Source: Belliella calami (lineage in GTDB: Bacteria; Bacteroidota; Bacteroidia; Cytophagales; Cyclobacteriaceae). Taken from it: a DNA stretch of 64,000 nucleotides. The stretch covers positions 53,083 to 117,082 of the forward strand of contig NZ_JAKZGS010000014.1 in the NCBI RefSeq assembly GCF_022549695.1. Direction: 5' to 3'. The translations under genes and the position numbers were made by a program. The notes below the pieces were generated by a model. The model did no database searches, was not told where the DNA came from, and worked only from the letters and a program-made list of their open reading frames with translations. Positions 8,592-17,054 of this stretch are shown here, piece by piece. The stretch's first letter is position 1, and each line of letters starts with the position of its first letter.

Positions 8592-9466
8592 GAAATTATA
8601 AAAATAGTATTTTGACTGGATTGGCTACTCATTTATTAAATAATTTAAAAATTTTTTTGGTTTTTGTACTTTTTTGTTCAATCGTGAAGATGCATGCTAT
8701 AAATCCAGATAGAGAATATATCCGTACTCCAGATTCTTTGGGTTTGAATTATGAATCATTGAGAATTAAGACAAATGATGGTTTTGATATAAATACTTGG
8801 GTGTATTCTGCAAATGTTGAAAATGATAATGGAAAATTGATCATTTTGGCATATCCCGATGCAGGAAATATGTCTTATTTTGTTTATCATTCTTCGATAC
8901 TGGTGGGCCAGGGTTACACAGTAGTTACTTTTGATTATAGAGGCTTTGGGAAAAGCTCTGATTTTTCAATCGAAAGAGATATGCTCTATTACAAAGAGTT
9001 TGCAACAGATTTGATTGCGGTAGGTGATTTTATCCATCAAAAGTTCCCTAATAAAAAAATTGGGATTTGGGGAATGTCTATGGGGTCAATAATTGCTGTT
9101 AAAGCTATTGAAAAACTACAAGATAAAATTAGTTTCCTTGTTGTTGAAGGGTTTGTTACTAATTTATCTTTGATAACTGAAAGAATAGAAAAGCAGAAGG
9201 GAGTTTCAATAATTCAGCCCGAAAAGGATGTAGATTATATAAGAAGTATTGAGAGTTTAAATTTACCAATATTGATTTTTTCAGCGAGTAAAGATGAAAT
9301 TACACCAACCGAAGATGTTTTGAAATTTAGAAATAGTACTAGGAATAGATGTGAAATAATCAGTTTTGAAGGTGAGCGTCTCTCTGGCTTCAATTCAGGA
9401 GAAGGGGAATGGGGTAGCTTTTATATTAATCAAATTAACAAATTCACATCAAAAATTTCTGTATAA
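8588..9466 (+). CDS. Alpha/beta-hydrolase fold protein, apparently without catalytic His
   Basis: A 292-residue protein starting at TTG, with the start overlapping the previous stop (TTGA). Residues 18-37 are strongly hydrophobic, so it is exported or membrane-anchored. The alpha/beta-hydrolase features are VVTFDYRGFGKSS at about 112-124 and the nucleophile elbow GMSMGS with Ser164. The acid position is in SASKDEITP. The last 60 residues contain no histidine at all, although the catalytic His of this fold normally lies there (the expected site reads SFEGERLSGFNSGEG). It may be a non-enzymatic member or may use an atypical residue. It is paired with the small lipoprotein gene upstream. Confidence 0.8.
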   Translation: MRNYKNSILTGLATHLLNNLKIFLVFVLFCSIVKMHAINPDREYIRTPDSLGLNYESLRIKTNDGFDINTWVYSANVENDNGKLIILAYPDAGNMSYFVYHSSILVGQGYTVVTFDYRGFGKSSDFSIERDMLYYKEFATDLIAVGDFIHQKFPNKKIGIWGMSMGSIIAVKAIEKLQDKISFLVVEGFVTNLSLITERIEKQKGVSIIQPEKDVDYIRSIESLNLPILIFSASKDEITPTEDVLKFRNSTRNRCEIISFEGERLSGFNSGEGEWGSFYINQINKFTSKISV

Positions 9467-9774
9467 TCACATTGGTATCCTGATAACTGTGCTGTGGTGA
9501 AAAACTGTCCTCTACTACACAGACGCAAAATCAAATAATTGTTAAAGAGTATCTGCAATTTATACCCGATTAATTTAGGTTTAAAATTTTAATATGACTA
9601 TCCGCATTCTTGCATGTAGCCTAACAATAGATTGTCGGATGAACGATTCTTGGTTCTGTTGACTGTGAACTGTTGTCTGCTGACGAGTATCAGCAACTTA
9701 CAAAGCTACTTATTACGTAACGTGCAACATTGCAGATACTCATAAAATTTTAAATTGCAGATACTCCTTTAATT
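9467..9774. other. Intergenic region with an inverted-repeat-bounded segment
   Basis: No convincing gene is present. It holds an inverted repeat pair bounding about 220 bp, listed separately, with a second direct copy of the motif at 9729-9741. A fragment at 9656-9684 (CTGTTGACTGT core) resembles repeat-derived DNA seen again in reverse orientation at 42408-42434. The remaining bases are AT-rich. Confidence 0.6.
9548..9767. repeat. Segment flanked by 14-bp inverted repeats
   Basis: GAGTATCTGCAATT at 9548-9561 is the reverse complement of AATTGCAGATACTC at 9753-9766. A further direct copy of ATTGCAGATACTC is at 9729-9741. The interior of about 190 bp has no open frame of note, so this resembles a small non-autonomous element or the remains of one. 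No target-site duplication was identified. Confidence 0.5.
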
Positions 9775-10521
9775 TTATTTCATTGGAGAAAATGACAATG
9801 CTTTCAGGTATTTCATTTCTACTTTTTTTACAATCGGACCATTCATTTCTGAGGCTGCTTTGATTTTTTTCCAATCAGCATCTTCCTCAAATTTGGCATT
9901 CCCAAAATTAGCCATTTTTTCATTTTTATGTGCTAGCAAATAGACCAGTTTTGGCTGTACGCCTTCTTCCTCTACTGTGTACCAGTACATTACATTGGTC
10001 ATTCCATAACGAGGGAATATTTCTCTAGTGTAATCTCTAAATCTTGCATTGATCGCATCAACTTTCCCCGGTTCTAAATCATACTTACGAAGCTCGAAAA
10101 TTTTCTTTTTTGAGGAGAGTTTGCTCATTTCTGGGCTTAGATCATTGGCATTCACCATAAAGGTCTGCTCAATGTTGGAAACCAAAGGTCCGTTGGATTC
10201 AGAGCTGTTTTTTACTTTTGTCCATTCAGGGTCATTGGCGAATTTTTCCCAGAGTTTTTCTCTAGAATCCTTATCTGGATATGCAATTATAAAAGTCAGC
10301 TTATAATCAGTTGGGTCTAATGGTATAAAATATGCAATGTTTTCAATCCCATTTTTCTCAAAAAGCTGTAGTGTGTGGTTTTCAAATCTGCTAATCAGAT
10401 CAGAACGTTTGCCTTCATGTGCTGTATAAGTTCGCATTTCAAAATATCGAGAATCTTGAGCTGAGGCTAAAATGGAAAATGAAACTAAAAATAAGATTAA
10501 TAATGATTTCAAAATGTTCAT
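9775..10521 (-). CDS. NIPSNAP family protein, exported
   Basis: A 248-residue protein with an N-terminal signal peptide ending near SILASAQ (about residue 21). Two tandem NIPSNAP-type ferredoxin-like domains follow: the first opens with YFEMRTYTAHEGK, the second with IFELRKYDLEPGK, and each contains the paired pattern of a Tyr-rich strand and W-x-K near its end (DPEWTKVK, DADWKKIK). NIPSNAP domains form dimeric alpha/beta barrels; the bacterial secreted members have no defined function. The gene lies 7 bases downstream of the S33-peptidase lipoprotein gene on the same strand, so they form a likely two-gene operon. Confidence 0.88.
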   Translation of the reverse strand: MNILKSLLILFLVSFSILASAQDSRYFEMRTYTAHEGKRSDLISRFENHTLQLFEKNGIENIAYFIPLDPTDYKLTFIIAYPDKDSREKLWEKFANDPEWTKVKNSSESNGPLVSNIEQTFMVNANDLSPEMSKLSSKKKIFELRKYDLEPGKVDAINARFRDYTREIFPRYGMTNVMYWYTVEEEGVQPKLVYLLAHKNEKMANFGNAKFEEDADWKKIKAASEMNGPIVKKVEMKYLKALSFSPMK

Positions 10522-10528
10522 AGTGAGT

Positions 10529-11575
10529 TTAGTTTGTTGTGTTTTTATCTACTTCTTTTACAAAATTAATTAGCCCTTGAAAGAAAACTTTCTGGTCATC
10601 GTATTGGGAAAGGTGACTGCCGTCTGGACAGAATAAGTATTTGCCATTTATAACTTCTTTTGACATCCATTCCATATGAGTAGGATCCATGGTATCATGA
10701 CCTGCACCTATCACCAAAGTAGGTACTTCAATCTTATTCAAATCAGCACTCCTATCCCAACCTTTTAGCGTAGCTCCAGAAGTTATGCCAAACTCAGAAA
10801 ATCCTTGCATATAAACATAAACATTTGGATTAAGATGTTTGAGGGTTCGAAGAACGGCTTCAGGCCATTCTGCTAAAGGCTTACGCAGCACATGGTACTG
10901 GTAGTGGTGTTCCATCAACAATTCTTCATAACGTGGATTTTGAAAATCTTCTTCGTCTTCGATCTTCATTATTTCCTGAAATACTTCTTCAGGCATTTGA
11001 GGCCCAAGTACTTCTTTGGCATACTTTTCATACTCGTCCAAACTCGACATCATATTTGAGATAATCAGCCCCTTGAGCTTATCCTGATGTTTCAATGCAT
11101 ATTCCATTGCAAGCATTCCGCCCCATGATTGGCCAAAAAGGTAAAAGTTGTCCTCGTTGAGCCCCAAAGCGATTCTCACTTGCTCCACCTCATCCACAAA
11201 CCTGTCTATTGTCCACAAATCCTGATCTTCAGGCTGATCGGAATAATAGGATCCAAGTTGATCATAGTAGATATATTCTATGCCTTCAGCCGGAAAGTAA
11301 CCATCAAAACATGAGTACAGTTCATGTGTCATCCCAGGTCCTCCATGAAGTAAAAGAACCTTCATTTTTGGATTGTTGCCAACACGTTTCGTCCAAACTT
11401 TAAACTCCCCTTTAGGTGTTTGGATAGGTATCATTTTGATTCCCCCTTCAAACTGATCATCTCTTTTGGAAAAATCAAGATACGCATTATCTAATTTCTC
11501 ATCGGTTTGTAGCGTAGGGGAGCAATGAATAAAAAGGAAAGCAAATAAAATGAGAGGAAATGAAGTTTTTTTCAT
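10529..11575 (-). CDS. Proline iminopeptidase-family (S33) lipoprotein
   Basis: An alpha/beta-hydrolase of the prolyl aminopeptidase type, which removes N-terminal proline from peptides. I place the start at 11575, because the protein then begins with a lipoprotein signal (MKKTSF..., lipobox FIHC, Cys18); a longer in-frame start at 11653 would bury this. The oxyanion-hole motif HGGPG is at residues 77-81, DQLGSYYSDQP at 105-115, and the nucleophile motif GQSWGG has Ser150. The acid and His lie in GAGHDTMDP and DGSHLSQYD near the C-terminus. The size (348 residues) fits. It should be anchored in an envelope membrane, and acts with or beside the NIPSNAP protein encoded just downstream. Confidence 0.88.
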   Translation of the reverse strand: MKKTSFPLILFAFLFIHCSPTLQTDEKLDNAYLDFSKRDDQFEGGIKMIPIQTPKGEFKVWTKRVGNNPKMKVLLLHGGPGMTHELYSCFDGYFPAEGIEYIYYDQLGSYYSDQPEDQDLWTIDRFVDEVEQVRIALGLNEDNFYLFGQSWGGMLAMEYALKHQDKLKGLIISNMMSSLDEYEKYAKEVLGPQMPEEVFQEIMKIEDEEDFQNPRYEELLMEHHYQYHVLRKPLAEWPEAVLRTLKHLNPNVYVYMQGFSEFGITSGATLKGWDRSADLNKIEVPTLVIGAGHDTMDPTHMEWMSKEVINGKYLFCPDGSHLSQYDDQKVFFQGLINFVKEVDKNTTN

Positions 11576-11830
11576 AATGGATTTTTTAAAAAAGACCTTA
11601 GAAATTGAAGTAGAATTATCTCTCAAAATAGTCAAATTCATTCTTTTATCCAATGTGAAAATTTGAGTTCCCTACTGATGGTAGTTTAAAAATCTTTATA
11701 TAGATGAAAAAAGAACAGGAATAAAATTTTTGATTTAAATTCAACTCAATTTATAAAGAGGAAAGTTTCCTTAATAATCTTTAAAATATTATAGATCTAC
11801 TAAATTAGATTAAACATCTGAGAAAAAAAT

Positions 11831-11968
11831 ATGGATAAAGAGAGAGTTTTAATTTATTATTTTGATAAAATATCAGACAAAACCTTCGAATTGGATCAAG
11901 TCAGAAAAGAACTTGAGAAAGCTGATTTTGATGAAGTAGATATACGATGGGTTGTCAAAGAAGTTTAA
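11831..11968 (+). CDS. Small hypothetical protein, 45 aa
   Basis: An ATG-initiated frame of 45 codons that overlaps the end of the convergent propeller gene by four bases. The translation is charged and predicted largely helical after an initial strand (VLIYYFDKIS, then FELDQVRKELEKADF), with no low-complexity or signal sequence. Its ordered composition suggests a real small protein or the surviving part of a longer one, but no homologue is recognised. It stands alone on the plus strand in a 390-bp gap. Confidence 0.35.
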   Translation: MDKERVLIYYFDKISDKTFELDQVRKELEKADFDEVDIRWVVKEV

Positions 11969-13080
11969 AAAATAAACCTTACATATGCTTCTTGATCATC
12001 TGAATTCTGATTCATCATTTTGAGATAAAGTCCATTTGGTGTACAAAATCCCAAACTACTGATTGTTCTGCTGGAAAAACTAACTTTCCCAATTTTGGAA
12101 AGAGATTCATCCAAAATCACAAAGCTATTTTTTGAAAAAACTTCATTTTCATTTTTGCCTTGTTCGATGATAAGATGTCTAAAAATTAGACCTTGATAAG
12201 GATCATGCATCATCGACTGATATCTGCTGGTTTCAACACTTGGCAAAAATACTGTGTATTCACCTTGGGCTTCTGTCTTCCCTTTTTTAAATTCTACCTG
12301 GGAATTACTTCCGGCAAAAATCTTTGAAGAATTCCCTTCACTAAAAACCAAAATTGAATCCGTGGCAGGAAAGGCTACTAAATGTTGATTGGTTTTTTTC
12401 AAAAATAAATGAAAATAAACACCTAGTTCAGGATCGTCAAAATAATCATGGTATTCCTTCGGGAAGTTAAATTGTAAAGCTACATCTCTTGTGTTTTCTT
12501 TAAGGTCAAATTCCCAAACCCAATCTCTATAATTCATCAGTTTTTCTTTGAGCAGAAATGGTACATCTGTAACCATCAGTGTTTCTTTTTCGCCATTCCA
12601 ATACATTTTATTGCCACGGTTGGCGCTAAAGTTTGCTGCCAATCTATCTGCTGGAGTTTCTGGTAAAGGATGGCGATTGAGGACTTTGCCGTCAAAGTCA
12701 GTATGCGTGATTTCCTTTTGATTGGAAATAAAGAATATTCCATCCTTAGCAATCAAATTTCCCGAAAAGAAGCTACCAATCCCATCAGGGCCTTCTTTCT
12801 CGAAGGTAGTTTTGGAAACCAATTTTCCCGTAGGATATTCATACTTTAACAAATTGTATCCTGATCTCCCAAGCAAAAATTCTTTGTTTCCTTCTTTTAG
12901 ATAAGTAAATTCTGCCGGGAGAGATTTTGTTTCTAAGTCTTTCTCCAAGTAAATAGTGTCGACAGCAAAACTCACCAAATCGCCATCTATTTGCATTTTT
13001 ATCTGGTTTTTATCAGACGAACAAGAATAAATCAATTGCAATAAAAGCAATACGAAAATGCTGGTTTTCAAGTTTTTCAT
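11965..13080 (-). CDS. DUF4221-like beta-propeller lipoprotein
   Basis: A 371-residue protein with lipobox IYSC and Cys20, so a lipid-anchored envelope protein. The body contains repeated strand-rich segments in the style of TolB/NHL-like propellers, and the block YFHLFLKKTNQHLVAFPATDS resembles DUF4221 proteins of Cytophagales. I assign the family by pattern only. Its ATG overlaps the stop of the upstream 6-bladed-propeller gene by 4 bases, so the pair is translationally coupled. A similar lipoprotein lies at 29642-30754. The function of the family is unknown; no catalytic motif is visible. Confidence 0.7.
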   Translation of the reverse strand: MKNLKTSIFVLLLLQLIYSCSSDKNQIKMQIDGDLVSFAVDTIYLEKDLETKSLPAEFTYLKEGNKEFLLGRSGYNLLKYEYPTGKLVSKTTFEKEGPDGIGSFFSGNLIAKDGIFFISNQKEITHTDFDGKVLNRHPLPETPADRLAANFSANRGNKMYWNGEKETLMVTDVPFLLKEKLMNYRDWVWEFDLKENTRDVALQFNFPKEYHDYFDDPELGVYFHLFLKKTNQHLVAFPATDSILVFSEGNSSKIFAGSNSQVEFKKGKTEAQGEYTVFLPSVETSRYQSMMHDPYQGLIFRHLIIEQGKNENEVFSKNSFVILDESLSKIGKVSFSSRTISSLGFCTPNGLYLKMMNQNSDDQEAYVRFIF

Positions 13081-14261
13081 TTGACCCTAACGTTATATTT
13101 AAGCAAAATAGGATCTTCTTCATCTACAAGATTTTCAATTGCTGCTTCTAGCTGTGCAGCATATTTCCCAAAGTAATTGCTCTCCAAATAAGCTAAAATA
13201 TTTTCAGCGAACAACACTTCATAAAAGTAGCCATCTTTTTCATAACCTTTTCCTCCAAAAGCTCCAAAAGCCTTAGTTACTTTAAATTCCATACTTGGGT
13301 ATTGAATATAAAGGTGCTGAATTGGAAATGAATCCAAATCATCTTGAATGATTTCTGGAGATTTTTTTATACCGAATACGGCAATTCGGACAATATCATT
13401 TGCTGCTATGGCTGTACCAACATTAATGTTGTTTGCTTGATTGAGTAAGATGTTTTCAAAAAAGTATTCTGGATCTAGTTTTGAATCTTCAGGTAAATTG
13501 TTGTCTGCAAGATTGAGTTTGATCCAAGGTTTGATGCTGTCATTTTTGAAATGATAAACTGTGTCAGATGCTCCAAAATTCAAGATATAGGATTTATCAG
13601 ACATTTCCGCGATTTGTCCTTCGATGAGATTTGCAGTGACTTCTCTAGTTTTTGGAGATAATGGCTTGATCTCTTCGGTTTTTTCGTTTAAAAGTTGGAA
13701 AACGGGATAATAACTATTTTCATCGACTTCACCACTGTAATCATCTACCAAAATCCATTTCCCATCCCCTAAGGATTGATAAAATGGAATGAAGTTAATA
13801 TCAACGCCAGCTAGTTTTTTGACACCCTCAAAATCAAAATTTGTCTTGTTATAAAGTTTGAACGTTCCTCTTTGATCCCAAATTGCTAATTTGTCGTCAA
13901 TCAAGTCAATTCCATTGATATATGGATATTCCTCAGGTCCATCACCTTGTTTTTTGAAAGTTTGTTCATACTTCCCATTAAGAGCAAAAACATGAATGGA
14001 AGCATCTCTGAAATCGCCTACTGAAAAATAGATTTTATCATCAATTTCCAGATGTGGTTCGTTTGCTGAGAGTTTTAAAGGAGAATCTTCTGGAATCAAA
14101 AATGGTATAAATTCGATTTCATCGACTACTTCATCAAAAGAAATGATATCAGCCTCGGTAATTTTTATTTCCCTAAACTCCATATTTTCCTCATTGGAAG
14201 AGTTACAGGAAAATAACATACCGAATAAAGAAAATGCTAGAAAATGATAAAAGTACTTCAT
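13077..14261 (-). CDS. 6-bladed beta-propeller lipoprotein
   Basis: A 394-residue lipoprotein (lipobox LFSC, Cys19) of the 6-bladed beta-propeller type common in Bacteroidota. Characteristic positions include IEFIPFLIPEDSPL near the start, then IYFSVGDFRDASIHVF and GKYEQTFKKQGDGPEEYPYI, which is the blade in which these proteins carry a G-x-GPGEY-like loop. Later blades carry LAIWDQRG and KWILVDDYSG. These proteins usually occur as paralogous lipoproteins in pairs or groups and have no assigned biochemical role. It is the first gene of a two-gene operon with the DUF4221-like gene. Confidence 0.78.
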   Translation of the reverse strand: MKYFYHFLAFSLFGMLFSCNSSNEENMEFREIKITEADIISFDEVVDEIEFIPFLIPEDSPLKLSANEPHLEIDDKIYFSVGDFRDASIHVFALNGKYEQTFKKQGDGPEEYPYINGIDLIDDKLAIWDQRGTFKLYNKTNFDFEGVKKLAGVDINFIPFYQSLGDGKWILVDDYSGEVDENSYYPVFQLLNEKTEEIKPLSPKTREVTANLIEGQIAEMSDKSYILNFGASDTVYHFKNDSIKPWIKLNLADNNLPEDSKLDPEYFFENILLNQANNINVGTAIAANDIVRIAVFGIKKSPEIIQDDLDSFPIQHLYIQYPSMEFKVTKAFGAFGGKGYEKDGYFYEVLFAENILAYLESNYFGKYAAQLEAAIENLVDEEDPILLKYNVRVK

Positions 14262-14372
14262 GATTGCTTTTTAAAATGATTTAATATAAAGTTAAAAATA
14301 AGGTCTTTGTTCAGAAACTAAAAACCAATGGCCAAGAAAATCAATGATTTAAAAAGTTTTTGGGGTCATCAC

Positions 14373-14412
14373 AAAAAAGCACCCTAAGAAAATAAACTTA
14401 GGGTGTTTTTTT
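14373..14412. terminator. Bidirectional rho-independent terminator
   Basis: CACCCTAAG (14380-14388) and CTTAGGGTG (14397-14405) form a 9-bp stem with an 8-base loop. An A run precedes and a T run follows, so it can act on both strands. It is the nearest terminator downstream of pruA, about 300 bases past its stop. Confidence 0.85.
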
Positions 14413-14452
14413 ATTGATATAGCTTTTGGCTACTAACAGATATTTATTTCAT

Positions 14453-14555
14453 CCCCATTCGGGGTTGTCATGTCAATTTTCCCCCTAAATCCCTGGTTTG
14501 CGACCCAGGGCTCCGCCACGGCGGACAAGTTATGTAAGGTTTAACCACTTCGTGA
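14453..14555 (-). repeat. Multi-hairpin CAACCCC-type repeat element, reverse orientation
   Basis: Read on the minus strand it contains the same ordered phrases as the element at 25885-26095: a CGAAGTGG segment, TTGTCCGCCGTGGCGGA, CCCTGGGTCGCAAACC and ACAACCCCGAATGGGG. Individual hairpins on the plus strand are CCCCATTCGGGG (14453-14464), CCCTGG/CCAGGG (14491-14510) and TCCGCC/GGCGGA (14512-14525). Related phrase repeats occur dispersed in other Bacteroidota genomes. No gene is encoded. Confidence 0.8.
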
Positions 14556-14712
14556 TTGTTATTCTTAGATTCAAGATAACCTGTTTTTAAGATTAAGCTT
14601 TATTTTACCTGCACCCAAATATATCGCCGAAGGCTTATATCTATGTATATCGCGCAGTATATATCACTCTCTACCTCTCAAGATCTCTCGATGTCAAAAA
14701 CTTATCAGCTAT

Positions 14713-16350
14713 CTATTTATCTTCCCCAAGGAATGGATATTTGTAATCTACAGGAGAAACGAAAGTTTCCTTGATTGTTCTTGGAGAAACCCATCTAAGT
14801 AAGTTGATCATAGATCCGGCTTTGTCATTTGTTCCAGAAGCTCTCGCTCCTCCAAATGGCTGCTGACCTACTACCGCACCTGTTGGCTTGTCATTGATGT
14901 AGAAGTTACCCGCAGCATTTCTCAATTTTTGGGTAGCCAATTCGATCGCATATCTATCAGTAGAAAATATAGCGCCAGTCAAAGCGTATGGTGAAGTTTG
15001 ATCTACCAATTCAAGAGCAGTCTCAAAATGCTCAGCATTGTACACATAGATCGTCAATACAGGGCCGAAGATTTCTTCTTGCATAGTCGTGTACATAGGA
15101 TCTGTGGTTACCAATACTGTAGGTTCGATGAAGTAGCCTTTTGACTTGTCAAAATTACCTCCTGCGATCACTTCTACACCATCAGCTGACTTTGCTTCAG
15201 TGATATAGTTGCTGATTTTATCAAATGATTTCTCGTCGATTACCGCATTGATGAAGTTGGTAAAATCTTCTGTAGGCCCCATTTTCATGTCGGCAAGATC
15301 TTCAAGCAAATATTTTTTCACATCTTCCCAAATATTGCTTGGAATGTAAGCACGGGAAGCTGCAGAACATTTTTGTCCTTGGAATTCGAATGCTCCTCTT
15401 GAAAGTCCTACTGCCACAGCTTTAGGGTTGGCGGACTTGTGGGCGATTACAAAATCTTTTCCTCCAGTTTCTCCTACGATTCGTGGATAAGATTTGTACT
15501 TGTAGATGTTGCTACCGATTGTTTTCCAGATATGTTGGAATACGCCTGTAGAACCAGTAAAATGGATCCCCGCAAAATCAGGGTGGTTGAAGATGATTTC
15601 TCCAGCAGTAGGGCCGTCCACGTAAATCAAGTTGATCACCCCATCAGGCACACCGGCTTCTTTGAATACATCCATCAATACTTTGGCAGAATAGATCTGT
15701 GTGTATGCTGGCTTCCAAACAATCGTGTTGCCCATCATGGCAGCAGAAGTAGGTAGGTTTCCTGCGATAGCAGTGAAGTTGAATGGGGTCAATGCAAATA
15801 CAAATCCTTCCAAAGGTCTTTGTTCCAATCTATTCCAAACCCCATCACCAGAAACAGGTGGCTGTTGAGCATAGATTTCAGTCATATACTGTACATTGAA
15901 TCTCAAAAAATCAATGAATTCGCATGCTGCATCGATCTCCGCTTGCATCGCATTTTTCGATTGGCCAAGCATAGTGGCAGCATTGATTTTAGCTCGATAT
16001 GGTCCAGCAAGTAGGTCAGCAGCTTTTAAGAAAATAGCAGCTCTTTGTTCCCATTGCATGGATTCCCAAGCTTCTTTTGCGCCAAGGGCAGCATTGATTG
16101 CTTGTTCTACATGGGAGGCATCCCCTTCATGGAAATACCCAAGAATGTGTTGATGGTCATGTGGAGGGGACATGGGCTTTTTATTGCCTGTTCTTACTTC
16201 CTCAGAACCGATGTACATAGGTACATCTACTTCTTGGGATCTAAATTCTTTGAGTGTTTTTTGTAGCTCGATTCTTTCCGGAGATCCCGGAGCATAAGCT
16301 TTTACCGGTTCGTTTTTGGGTGCCGGTACATTGAAAAAACCTTTAAGCAT
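14713..16350 (-). CDS. pruA: L-glutamate gamma-semialdehyde dehydrogenase (P5C dehydrogenase)
   Basis: This NAD-dependent enzyme converts glutamate semialdehyde/pyrroline-5-carboxylate to glutamate, the second step of proline breakdown. I use the start at 16350 (MLKGFFNVPA), giving 545 residues; a longer frame to 16485 is unlikely because a good -7 promoter box lies inside that extension. Visible aldehyde dehydrogenase features are TPFNFTA (Asn191), FTGSTG at 265-270, the general base Glu294 in VGETGGK and the nucleophile Cys328 in GQKCSAASRA. Near the C-terminus are EEIFGPVL and QPFGGARASG. It is the single-function type, not fused to proline dehydrogenase; putA/proline dehydrogenase is not in this window. 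Confidence 0.96.
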   Translation of the reverse strand: MLKGFFNVPAPKNEPVKAYAPGSPERIELQKTLKEFRSQEVDVPMYIGSEEVRTGNKKPMSPPHDHQHILGYFHEGDASHVEQAINAALGAKEAWESMQWEQRAAIFLKAADLLAGPYRAKINAATMLGQSKNAMQAEIDAACEFIDFLRFNVQYMTEIYAQQPPVSGDGVWNRLEQRPLEGFVFALTPFNFTAIAGNLPTSAAMMGNTIVWKPAYTQIYSAKVLMDVFKEAGVPDGVINLIYVDGPTAGEIIFNHPDFAGIHFTGSTGVFQHIWKTIGSNIYKYKSYPRIVGETGGKDFVIAHKSANPKAVAVGLSRGAFEFQGQKCSAASRAYIPSNIWEDVKKYLLEDLADMKMGPTEDFTNFINAVIDEKSFDKISNYITEAKSADGVEVIAGGNFDKSKGYFIEPTVLVTTDPMYTTMQEEIFGPVLTIYVYNAEHFETALELVDQTSPYALTGAIFSTDRYAIELATQKLRNAAGNFYINDKPTGAVVGQQPFGGARASGTNDKAGSMINLLRWVSPRTIKETFVSPVDYKYPFLGEDK

Positions 16351-16384
16351 ATTTATTTGGAGTTTATATGATTTCTGAATGTCA

Positions 16385-16392
16385 CAAATATA
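16385..16392 (-). promoter_or_regulatory. -7 promoter box for pruA
   Basis: On the minus strand TATATTTG matches the Bacteroidota -7 consensus TAnnTTTG exactly, 34 bases upstream of the chosen pruA ATG. No convincing -33 TTTG was seen at the expected distance. It supports the shorter pruA start. Confidence 0.5.
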
Positions 16393-16553
16393 AGAAACTA
16401 GGCTTGGAATGCCTTTTTTATCCTGTTCTTTTATCAATACTAAAATGTTCAAAGGTAAAAACAAGTCTCTAGTTGTTAAAATCAAATTGCATTAAACAGG
16501 GATTAGTTCAATATAAAAGGAGGATTAAGAAATATTTATTTATTTTTGCTTTC

Positions 16554-17054
16554 ATGTACTTCACGAGAATCTTTTTTACAGCATCAGTTCTAATTTTAAC
16601 TTTTCCTTTTTCAGGTATTAGTCAAAATGAAACCAAAAGAGAAGCGATATATCTAGAAGGTTTGGGATCTGGAATTTTTTATTCCTTCAACTATGATTGG
16701 AGATTCAAAGATCAGGCAAAGGGTTTGGGAGCGAAGGCTGGTCTGGGCTACACAGCAATAGACGGCTTTAACATTGCAACTATTCCTATTGCTGTTAATT
16801 GCCTGATAGGTAAAAAGAGAAACTTTTTAGAATTAGGACTTGGGGCTACAGTGGTTTTACTGTCTAGCACCAATTCTACATCAGCAATTTCAGATCCAAG
16901 AGTTTCAGGAACTGGTCTTATGTTTAATGGGATTGTTGGTTATAGGAGAGTTTCTAAATCAGGATTTCTTTTGCGAGCAGGCTTAACACCATTTTTTACT
17001 TCTGACCCGGCTGAGCTTATTGCTCCTCAAGTTTCAATTGGATACGCTTTTTAG
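16554..17054 (+). CDS. Exported outer-membrane beta-barrel-like protein, 166 aa
   Basis: The start at 16554 gives a normal signal peptide (hydrophobic stretch ending near FSGISQ) and a 166-residue precursor; an upstream start at 16473 would bury the signal. The mature part is made of alternating strand segments with aromatic and glycine residues (GLGSGIFYSFNYDWRF, GLGAKAGLGYTAIDG) and ends in a C-terminal aromatic residue (VSIGYAF), as in small outer-membrane barrels. It has no known family that I recognise. The final bases overlap the convergent gene at 17051-17659 by 4 bases. It is transcribed divergently from pruA. Confidence 0.7.
   Translation: MYFTRIFFTASVLILTFPFSGISQNETKREAIYLEGLGSGIFYSFNYDWRFKDQAKGLGAKAGLGYTAIDGFNIATIPIAVNCLIGKKRNFLELGLGATVVLLSSTNSTSAISDPRVSGTGLMFNGIVGYRRVSKSGFLLRAGLTPFFTSDPAELIAPQVSIGYAF

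Larger units (their letters stand above)
14262..14712. other. Intergenic region with terminator and multi-hairpin repeat
   Basis: No gene is seen. From left to right it has the AT-rich upstream region of the propeller operon, a bidirectional terminator at 14373-14412, a GC-rich multi-hairpin element at 14453-14555, and an AT-rich tail with TATATCGC-type repeats at about 14617-14665 before the pruA stop. Confidence 0.7.

Noticed and set aside
9467..9774. Insertion sequence
   Set aside because: Inverted repeats are present but there is no transposase or target duplication; kept only as a candidate small element.
16351..16485. 45-codon N-terminal extension of pruA
   Set aside because: A -7 box lies within it, and the shorter start gives the normal family N-terminus.
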